From Dehalococcoidia bacterium UBA6808 (GTDB lineage: Bacteria; Chloroflexota; Dehalococcoidia; GIF9; UBA5629), in contig DKFA01000008.1 in NCBI GenBank assembly GCA_002452695.1, positions 7,006-19,665 of the forward strand: DNA of 12,660 bases. Reading direction: 5' to 3'. Positions 6,993 through 12,660 of this stretch are shown here, one piece after another. A program made the position numbers and the translations under genes. Below the pieces are notes generated by a model, which saw only the letters and a program-made list of their open reading frames with translations, searched no databases and was not told where the DNA came from. The number at the start of each line of letters is the position of its first letter. Positions within the stretch are counted from its first letter, which is position 1.

Positions 6993-9617
6993 ATGGTGGA
7001 TAAATCTATCAGCAGCGGCATAAATGACCTGGATAACTTGCTGCAGGGCTTAAGAGAAGGCGATAATATAGTCTGGCAGGTCGACCGCATTGAGGATTAC
7101 AGATTTTTCGCCGAGCGCTTCGCCTGCGACGCCATCAGCAACAATAAGCAGTGCATCTATTTCCGCTTCGCCCCCCACCCACCCGTACTTGCCCCACAAC
7201 CGGGCCTGGATATTGTCAACATAGACCCTGCCCCCGGCTTCGACTATTTCGCCGGAGAAGTACATAACACTATTCAAAATTGCCGAAAAGATGCGCGCCT
7301 GATCTTTGACAATCTGTCCTCACTGGTGACCACCTGGGCCACAGATGAGCTGCTGGCCAACTTCTTCATGGTTACCTGTCCCTATATCTTCGAGCTTGGC
7401 CCGGTCGCTTACTTCGCCCTGACACGCGGCAGGCACCTGCATACCGCCGTGGCGCGCGTCCGCGATACCACGCAAATATTGATCGATGTGTACCATATCA
7501 GGGACTCAATGTACATTCACCCTATCAAGGTCTGGAACCGCTACTCAGCGCAGATGTTCCTGCCCCACCATGTCGCGGAAAGCGGCTGGGAACCCGTATC
7601 CATCAGCGGTGAAGCAGCCGCTGTATCTTCCACTGCCCTGAAGCAACCTCTCAGCGCATCAGTGACATCGGGCGCCCCCTGGGAAATGGTCTATGAAAAA
7701 TTGCTCTCCCACCGCGGCATCCCCGAGAAGTCGCCGGAATATACGCCCGAGATCGCTTCCCTTAAGCATGAGCTGATTCGCATGATGATCGGAGACCACC
7801 CCTCCTTCAACAGGCTGGCCGATCAATATTTTTCCATCGACGACCTGATCGGCATACGCAACCGCCTGATCGGCTCGGGTCGCATCGGTGGCAAGGCAGC
7901 CGGCATGCTGCTTGCCCGCAGGATATTGCTCAACAGCGGCCGGCCTGAAATTGCTCAAGCCCTGGAAGCGCATGACTCCTTCTATATCGGTTCCGACGTC
8001 TTTTTCACCTTCCTGGTCAAGAATAACCTGTTCCGGCTGCGGCTTCAGTTAACCCGAGATTCCCAGATCACCCATGAAGAATTCGAAAACGTTGAAGGCC
8101 GTTTCCTTAAGGGGGAGTTCCCACCCGATATCATGGATCAGTTCCGCGATATGTTGGACTATTTCGGCCAGGCGCCCATTATCGTGCGTTCCAGCAGTCT
8201 CCTGGAGGACCGCTTCGGCAACGCTTTCGCCGGAAAGTACCGCAGCGAGTTCTGCGCCAATCAGGGCAGCCCGGAAGAACGCATGCAGGCCTTTCTTCGC
8301 GCCGTCAGGCTGGTCTACGCCAGCGCTATCAACCCGGACGCACTTTCCTACAGACACAAACAGGGGCTGGGAGAAAACGATGAACAGATGGCCATCCTGG
8401 TGCAGCGCGTTTCCGGCATGCCGTACAAGCAATATTTCTTTCCGCCGCTGGCCGGCGTGGCCTTTTCCCGCAACCTCTACGCCTGGACCAGCCGCATAGA
8501 CCCCAACAAGGGCATGATACGATTGGTCTTCGGGCTGGGCACGCATGCGGTAAACCGCGTGGGAGGTGACTATACCCGCATACTGGCCGTAAGCAACCCC
8601 CAGTTGAGGCCGGAGGCCGGCGCCAAAGTAGTGAAATATTCACAGCATAATGTCGATGTGCTCGATCTCACCCGCAATGAGTTCCGCTCAATCTCGCTGG
8701 CCGATCTTCTCGAGGACTGCGACTATCCCGACCTCAGGCTATTTGCTTCTTTGCTGACCGACGGCTATCCGCAGGAGATGATAGCCGCCTGCCCGCGCGG
8801 CAGAGCTAATGATCTGGTGCTGACATTCAACAACCTCATCAAACGCACACCTTATATCAAGATCATGGATGCCATGCTAACCATCCTTGACCAGGCTTAC
8901 GAACAGCCGGTCGACGTTGAATTCACCTCCCGCATCGATCCCTCCGGCCAGATCAAGATCAACCTGCTGCAATGCCGCTCGCTCAGATTGCCCGGCACAG
9001 CGGGACTTATAGAGTTCCCCGCCCGCATACCCGATAAAAACATGCTGTTCACCTCCAGCCGCTTTATCAGCGGGGGGGCCGTCCATAATATTAAATATAT
9101 CCTCCATATAGACCCCGATAAATATGCCGCCATCCAGTCGCTGGAACGGAAGCAATCGCTGGGCCGGGCCGTCGGTAAGATCAACCGCCACCCCTCCGTG
9201 ATCAGCGGTAAAATCATCATGATGGGACCGGGGCGCTGGGGCAGCAGCAACATCAACCTGGGTGTAAACGTCGGTTACGCCGACATCGACAACACATCCG
9301 TGCTGGTGGAACTGGCAAAGGAAGAACGCGGGCATATCCCCGAGGTCTCCTACGGCACCCACTTCTTCCAGGACCTGGTGGAAGCTGGCATCATGTACCT
9401 GCCCGTCTATCCATCAGATCCGCAATCCTGCTTCAACGAAGAGTTCTTCAGCAGCTCCCCAAATGCTCTTGCCGCCCTGTTGCCGGAGCTAGTGGAATTC
9501 ACAGGTGTCATCCAGCTTATCGATGTAACCCAGGCATCCAGTGGACTTTATGCCCACATCCTGGCCGACCCCTCCGCACATAAGGCCGTCTGCTTCCTCG
9601 ACATAGCCTGCGCCTGA
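6993..9617 (+). CDS. KaiC/RecA-like domain (degenerate P-loop) fused to PEP-synthase-type ATP-grasp domain
   Basis: The 874-residue product has three parts. Residues 5-195 resemble a KaiC/RecA-type domain: an entry motif SSGINDLDNLLQG (7-19), a Walker-B-like strand RLIFDNLSSL (102-111), and a terminal strand near 175-190. The Walker A loop is gone, because GDNIVWQVDRIEDY (23-36) has no GKT/GKS. Residues 280-665 match the pyruvate phosphate dikinase / PEP synthase nucleotide-binding domain: IGGKAAGM (298-305), IIVRSSSLLEDRFGNAFAG (396-414), DVEF (641-644) and LLQCRSL (658-664). The C-terminal part (about 680-874) contains GPGRWGSSNINLGV (745-758) and SYGTHFFQDLVE (786-797). It is not the phosphohistidine or PEP/pyruvate domain of true PEP synthase, so normal PEP synthesis is unlikely. 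I infer an ATP-dependent phosphotransfer or sensing role. The family seems to recur in other bacteria as PEP/pyruvate-binding-domain proteins, but no function is established that I know of. Confidence 0.8.
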   Translation: MVDKSISSGINDLDNLLQGLREGDNIVWQVDRIEDYRFFAERFACDAISNNKQCIYFRFAPHPPVLAPQPGLDIVNIDPAPGFDYFAGEVHNTIQNCRKDARLIFDNLSSLVTTWATDELLANFFMVTCPYIFELGPVAYFALTRGRHLHTAVARVRDTTQILIDVYHIRDSMYIHPIKVWNRYSAQMFLPHHVAESGWEPVSISGEAAAVSSTALKQPLSASVTSGAPWEMVYEKLLSHRGIPEKSPEYTPEIASLKHELIRMMIGDHPSFNRLADQYFSIDDLIGIRNRLIGSGRIGGKAAGMLLARRILLNSGRPEIAQALEAHDSFYIGSDVFFTFLVKNNLFRLRLQLTRDSQITHEEFENVEGRFLKGEFPPDIMDQFRDMLDYFGQAPIIVRSSSLLEDRFGNAFAGKYRSEFCANQGSPEERMQAFLRAVRLVYASAINPDALSYRHKQGLGENDEQMAILVQRVSGMPYKQYFFPPLAGVAFSRNLYAWTSRIDPNKGMIRLVFGLGTHAVNRVGGDYTRILAVSNPQLRPEAGAKVVKYSQHNVDVLDLTRNEFRSISLADLLEDCDYPDLRLFASLLTDGYPQEMIAACPRGRANDLVLTFNNLIKRTPYIKIMDAMLTILDQAYEQPVDVEFTSRIDPSGQIKINLLQCRSLRLPGTAGLIEFPARIPDKNMLFTSSRFISGGAVHNIKYILHIDPDKYAAIQSLERKQSLGRAVGKINRHPSVISGKIIMMGPGRWGSSNINLGVNVGYADIDNTSVLVELAKEERGHIPEVSYGTHFFQDLVEAGIMYLPVYPSDPQSCFNEEFFSSSPNALAALLPELVEFTGVIQLIDVTQASSGLYAHILADPSAHKAVCFLDIACA

Positions 9618-9676
9618 TCTTTGCCGGTTCTTTTCCAAATATACCATCCGCACAACTAAAATATTCGGGCTGTCCC

Positions 9677-9705
9677 TTGACCTATCAATCTGTTGTTGTT
9701 ATAAT
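9677..9705 (+). promoter_or_regulatory. Sigma70-type promoter of the nrpR-hisF-gdhA unit
   Basis: TTGACC (9677-9682) and TATAAT (9700-9705) are exactly 17 bases apart, matching 5/6 and 6/6 of the sigma70 boxes. Transcription would start near 9712, leaving a leader of about 28 bases before ATG 9740. This is the best promoter in the window. Nothing else was recognised in the 122-base gap except the palindrome that follows the -10 box. Confidence 0.75.
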
Positions 9706-9706
9706 C

Positions 9707-9722
9707 CGGTAATCGGTTGCCG
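9707..9722. promoter_or_regulatory. Imperfect palindrome at the nrpR transcription start, candidate operator
   Basis: CGGTAATCGGTTGCCG has arms CGGTAA and TTGCCG that match in 5 of 6 paired positions around a 4-base centre. It covers the predicted start of transcription. The outer GG and CC and inner AA and TT resemble the methanogen NrpR operator (GGAA-N6-TTCC), though not exactly. That it is the self-regulating NrpR site is an inference. Confidence 0.35.
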
Positions 9723-9739
9723 TACACCAGATAAAAATT

Positions 9740-10741
9740 ATGGCATTTGAAGCGCAGGATATAGAAAGAAAGACCTATTCAATCCTGAAGGTGCTCAGCA
9801 GTTCGAGTGATGCGCTGGGATCAATAGTTATTGCCAGGAAACTCAAGGACCTGGGCATCGACCTGGGCGAAAGAGCTGTGCGCTACCACCTCAAACTCAT
9901 GGACGAACAGGGGCTGACGCGCCTGGCCGGGCGCAGGGACGGCCGCGTTATCACCGAGCTCGGAGTAAAGGAACTCAAACACGGCATGGTCAAGGACAAG
10001 GTGGGGTTCGCCATATCGCGCATCGAACTGCTGGCTTACCGCACCACGTTAGACCTGGATACCCGCACCGGCATGGTTCCCATGAATGTTTCTATCTTTA
10101 AAAAACAGGACCTGCCAAAAGCATTGCGCTTGATGAGACCAGTATTTAATTCGAGGTTGTGTGTCAGCAGCCTCATCATAGCCAGGCAAGGAGGGGAAAA
10201 GATCGGGGATATGATCGTTCCTGAAGGCAGAATAGCCCTGGGCACGGTCTGCAGCATCGTCGTCAATGGCACCCTGCTCAAAGCCGGCGTACCCATGAAC
10301 TCCAAGTTCGGCGGGCTGCTGCAAATGGAAGGCCATCACCCTCTGCGTTTTATCGAGCTCATCCATTATGAGGGCTGCTCGCTCGATCCTTCCGAGGTTT
10401 TTATCAAAGCCAAGATGACCTCGGTGTCCCAGGCTGTGCGCACCGGAAGCGGGAACATCCTGGCTAATTTCCGCGAGATACCTTCCATCTGCCGTCCTGT
10501 AGCGCACGACGTTATCTCGCGCCTGGCCAAGGCCCGCATCAACGGCGTGCTTTCCACCGGCAATGTCAGCGAGCCGGTTTGCGAGATCGATGTCGACCTC
10601 AACCGCGTAGGCATGGTGCTGATCGGCGGTCTGAACCCGGTGGCGGCAGTGGAGGAATCCGGCATAGAGGTAGACAACCATGCCATGAGCGCCGTAGTAG
10701 ATTACAAAGAACTGTTTGATTTTGAGGAGCTGACCGCATGA
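9740..10741 (+). CDS. nrpR: NrpR-like nitrogen transcription regulator (winged helix + DUF128)
   Basis: The 333-residue product has an N-terminal winged helix of the RNase-R/NrpR type (about 8-78, with the recognition segment RAVRYHLKLMDEQGL at 45-59). One NrpR regulatory domain (DUF128, about 85-325) follows, with typical stretches SLIIARQGGEKIGD (144-157), PMNSKFGGLLQME (185-197), and NRVGMVLIGGLNPVAAVEE (288-306). In methanogenic archaea NrpR represses nitrogen-fixation and glutamine synthetase genes and is released by 2-oxoglutarate. Methanococcus NrpR has two regulatory domains; this one has one. The gene has its own strong promoter but only a weak ribosome site. Its TGA overlaps the ATG of hisF in an ATGA, which suggests translational coupling, and glutamate dehydrogenase follows. 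The context fits control of nitrogen assimilation. Family assignment is good; the ligand and target sites are inferred. Confidence 0.87.
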   Translation: MAFEAQDIERKTYSILKVLSSSSDALGSIVIARKLKDLGIDLGERAVRYHLKLMDEQGLTRLAGRRDGRVITELGVKELKHGMVKDKVGFAISRIELLAYRTTLDLDTRTGMVPMNVSIFKKQDLPKALRLMRPVFNSRLCVSSLIIARQGGEKIGDMIVPEGRIALGTVCSIVVNGTLLKAGVPMNSKFGGLLQMEGHHPLRFIELIHYEGCSLDPSEVFIKAKMTSVSQAVRTGSGNILANFREIPSICRPVAHDVISRLAKARINGVLSTGNVSEPVCEIDVDLNRVGMVLIGGLNPVAAVEESGIEVDNHAMSAVVDYKELFDFEELTA

Positions 10742-11532
10742 AAGAAATCAGGATAATCCCCTGCCTGGATATCCGGGACGGCAGGGTAGTCAAGGGCGTT
10801 AAATTCGTAGATATCAAGGATGCACGCGACCCCGTAGAGGCAGCCGAGGCTTATTGTCGCGAAGGCGCCGACGAGTTGGTCTTTCTCGATATATATGCCA
10901 GCATAGAGAACCGCAAAACGCGTATGGACTGGGTCAGGAAAGTAGTAGAAAAGGTCACTATCCCCTTTGCTGTCGGCGGCGGCATAGGCAGCATTGAGGA
11001 TATGAAGGCCCTGATCGACGCCGGCGTGGACAAGGTTTCTATCAATACAGCGGCCGTGAAGAATCCCGACCTGATCAAGGCCGCAGCAGCCGAATTCGGC
11101 AGGGACCGCATCGTTGTGGCTGTCGACGGGCTTAAAAACCCGCCTGGCAGTGGCCGTCCCAGGCTGGAAGTGGTAATCAAGAGCGGCAACGAGCCGACCG
11201 GCATGCCGATCGTTGACTGGGCACGCAAGATCGAAAAGCTGGGAGCAGGCGAGATACTGCTGACCAGCAAGGACGCCGACGGCACCAGGGACGGTTATGA
11301 CCTGGAGATGACCCGGGCCGTAGCAGAAGCAGTTTCAATCCCGGTCACTGCCTCAGGCGGCGCCGGCAAACTGGAGCACCTCTATGCCGCTGTGACGGAA
11401 GGCAAAGCCTCAGCCGTGCTGGCCGCATCAATCTTCCATTTCAAGGAAATATCGATCAAAGAAGCCAAGGAATATCTCAAAAGCAAAGGCATCCCCGTCA
11501 GTATGGACATCCCCGTTAAAAAATCGAAATAG
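10738..11532 (+). CDS. hisF: Imidazole glycerol phosphate synthase subunit HisF
   Basis: The 264-residue TIM-barrel protein starts RIIPCLDIRDGRVVKG with the catalytic D11 and loop K19. The second catalytic Asp is D130 in VVAVDGLKN. Phosphate-binding GGG (80-82), SINTAAVKNP (101-110), LLTSKDADGT (174-183) and ASGGAGKLEH (205-214) complete the HisF pattern. With HisH, HisF uses glutamine-derived ammonia to turn PRFAR into imidazole glycerol phosphate and AICAR in histidine synthesis. The start overlaps the nrpR stop by 4 bases, and GAGGAG (10724-10729) supplies a ribosome site 8 bases upstream. No hisH or other his gene is present in the window. Two positions look unusual: Y53 where DITAS normally has Thr, and K178 where Met or Ile is usual. 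These may point to a diverged or repurposed copy, although both catalytic Asp residues are kept. Confidence 0.93.
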   Translation: MKEIRIIPCLDIRDGRVVKGVKFVDIKDARDPVEAAEAYCREGADELVFLDIYASIENRKTRMDWVRKVVEKVTIPFAVGGGIGSIEDMKALIDAGVDKVSINTAAVKNPDLIKAAAAEFGRDRIVVAVDGLKNPPGSGRPRLEVVIKSGNEPTGMPIVDWARKIEKLGAGEILLTSKDADGTRDGYDLEMTRAVAEAVSIPVTASGGAGKLEHLYAAVTEGKASAVLAASIFHFKEISIKEAKEYLKSKGIPVSMDIPVKKSK

Positions 11533-11544
11533 AAATAATATTAC

Positions 11545-11550
11545 AGGAGG
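11545..11550 (+). promoter_or_regulatory. Strong Shine-Dalgarno of glutamate dehydrogenase
   Basis: A full AGGAGG lies 4 bases before ATG 11555 and is the best ribosome site in the window. It suggests that glutamate dehydrogenase is translated more strongly than the upstream genes of the same transcript, with no need for a separate promoter in the 22-base gap. Confidence 0.75.
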
Positions 11551-11554
11551 AATA

Positions 11555-12660
11555 ATGTCACAGATCAATCCGTTCGAAATCGTTAAGAAGCAGGTCGACA
11601 AGTGCTCCAAAATTCTCAAACTGGACGCTGATGTAACCGATGTGTTGAAAAATCCCATGCGGGAGCTCCACGTATCCTTGCCCGTACGCATGGACAACGG
11701 CACGGTCAAGGTCTTCCAGGGTTTCCGCGTGCAATATAATGATGCCAAGGGTCCGACCAAGGGCGGCATCCGCTTTCACCCAGACGAGACCATCGATACG
11801 GTACGCGCGCTGGCCGCGTGGATGACCTGGAAATGCGCCCTGATGGACCTTCCGCTGGGCGGCGGCAAGGGCGGTATCATCTGTAACCCCAAGGAGATGT
11901 CCGAGGGGGAACTGGAACGTTTGAGCAGGGCTTATGCCAGGGCTGTTTATCAGTTCATTGGTCCGGAAAGGGACGTTCCCGCACCCGATGTTTACACTAC
12001 GCCGCAGATTATGGCCTGGATTATGGATGAATACTCAGCCATGGCCGGCAAACCGCAGTTCGGCGTCATCACCGGCAAACCGCTGGCGCTGGGCGGCTCC
12101 AAGGGCCGTAGCGATGCCACCGCTAAGGGCGGCATGTACTGCATCCGCGAAGCAGCCAAAAAACTTAAGATCGACCTGGGCAAGGCAACCATAGCCATCC
12201 AGGGTTACGGCAATGCCGGCTACTACGCCGCCAAACTGGCCAAGGAGATGTTCGGCTCGAGGGTCGTCGCAGTCTGCGACAGCCAGGGCGGCTGCTATTG
12301 CCAGTCTGGCATCGACGCCGAGGAAGCGCTTAAAGTCAAGAATAAAAGCACCTCGGTCTGCTATCTAAAGGCAGGCGACAAGATCAGCAGCTCCGAAATA
12401 CTTGGCCTGGATGTCGATATCCTCATCCCCGCTGCCATGGAAAATGTAATTACCGAAAAGAACGCCGGCCAGGTTAAAGCCAAGATGGTCGTCGAGCTGG
12501 CCAACGGCCCGACCACACCGGAAGCCGATGACATCCTCTACAAGAAAGGCGTGCACATCATCCCCGACTTTCTGGCCAACGCTGGCGGTGTTACCGTCTC
12601 CTACTTCGAGATGGTACAGAATTTCAACATGTACTACTGGACCGAGGAAGAGGTCTATCA
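11555..12660 (+). CDS. gdhA: Glutamate dehydrogenase (Glu/Leu/Phe/Val family), partial at right edge
   Basis: At least 368 residues are visible before the window ends; full-length relatives are about 415-420 residues. The product interconverts glutamate and 2-oxoglutarate plus ammonia with NAD(P). Visible motifs are the substrate-binding KGPTKGGIRFHP (65-76, K69), the catalytic lysine loop PLGGGKGGI (100-108, K105), the catalytic Asp in PAPDVYTT (142-149, D145), the Rossmann loop GYGNAG (217-222), and the NGPTTPEAD segment (317-325). At position 149 Thr replaces the Asn usual in the DVYTNPQIMAW motif of archaeal and many bacterial enzymes. Cofactor choice cannot be fixed by eye. The gene follows hisF after 22 bases on the same strand and lies downstream of nrpR. 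It would thus act on the very metabolite (2-oxoglutarate) that NrpR is known to sense in archaea. Confidence 0.95.
   Translation, partial: MSQINPFEIVKKQVDKCSKILKLDADVTDVLKNPMRELHVSLPVRMDNGTVKVFQGFRVQYNDAKGPTKGGIRFHPDETIDTVRALAAWMTWKCALMDLPLGGGKGGIICNPKEMSEGELERLSRAYARAVYQFIGPERDVPAPDVYTTPQIMAWIMDEYSAMAGKPQFGVITGKPLALGGSKGRSDATAKGGMYCIREAAKKLKIDLGKATIAIQGYGNAGYYAAKLAKEMFGSRVVAVCDSQGGCYCQSGIDAEEALKVKNKSTSVCYLKAGDKISSSEILGLDVDILIPAAMENVITEKNAGQVKAKMVVELANGPTTPEADDILYKKGVHIIPDFLANAGGVTVSYFEMVQNFNMYYWTEEEVY

Noticed and set aside
8049..8546. 165-codon minus-strand open frame
   Set aside because: It is a shadow of the ATP-grasp part of the fusion gene; the plus-strand motifs there are clearly the coding ones.
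9618..9739. Exact archaeal NrpR operator GGAA-N6-TTCC
   Set aside because: No exact copy was found by eye in this gap; only the related dyad at 9707-9722 is reported, as a candidate.

Overview
The window reads as a chromosomal segment from a bacterium with moderate GC. The gene set suggests a member of the Chloroflexota, most likely a Dehalococcoidia-like anaerobe. That placement is an inference from three things: a secreted Asp-box protein with a C-terminal membrane anchor and RTRR tail, an NrpR-type nitrogen regulator that is best known from archaea, and a KaiC-like/PEP-synthase-like fusion protein. No ribosomal RNA, tRNA, CRISPR array, insertion sequence or phage gene was seen. Genes are closely packed, and the longest gap without a gene is 158 bases.

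Left part (1-4354, minus strand): a 1242-residue secreted, membrane-anchored beta-propeller-type protein is followed after 35 bases by a DUF89/ARMT1-like metal-dependent phosphatase that runs off the left edge. Middle part (4355-6834): a hotdog-fold (PaaI-like) thioesterase and a 92-residue protein of unknown function lie on the plus strand. They converge with a minus-strand pair consisting of a metallo-beta-lactamase-fold hydrolase followed by a rhomboid-type intramembrane protease.

Right part (6993-12660, all plus strand): first comes an 874-residue fusion of a RecA/KaiC-like domain that has lost its P-loop with a PEP-synthase-type ATP-grasp domain. It has no phosphohistidine or PEP-binding domain. 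Next is a clear sigma70-type promoter driving an NrpR-like regulator. Its stop codon overlaps the start of hisF by four bases. The hisF gene is followed after 22 bases by glutamate dehydrogenase, which is cut by the right edge.

The most coherent functional unit is nrpR-hisF-gdhA. In archaea NrpR is a 2-oxoglutarate-responsive repressor of nitrogen genes. Glutamate dehydrogenase consumes or produces 2-oxoglutarate and ammonia, and HisF uses glutamine-derived ammonia, so the unit looks like a self-controlled nitrogen-assimilation operon. An imperfect palindrome at the predicted transcription start of nrpR (about 9707-9722) is a candidate operator. The most unusual single protein is the 874-residue fusion.
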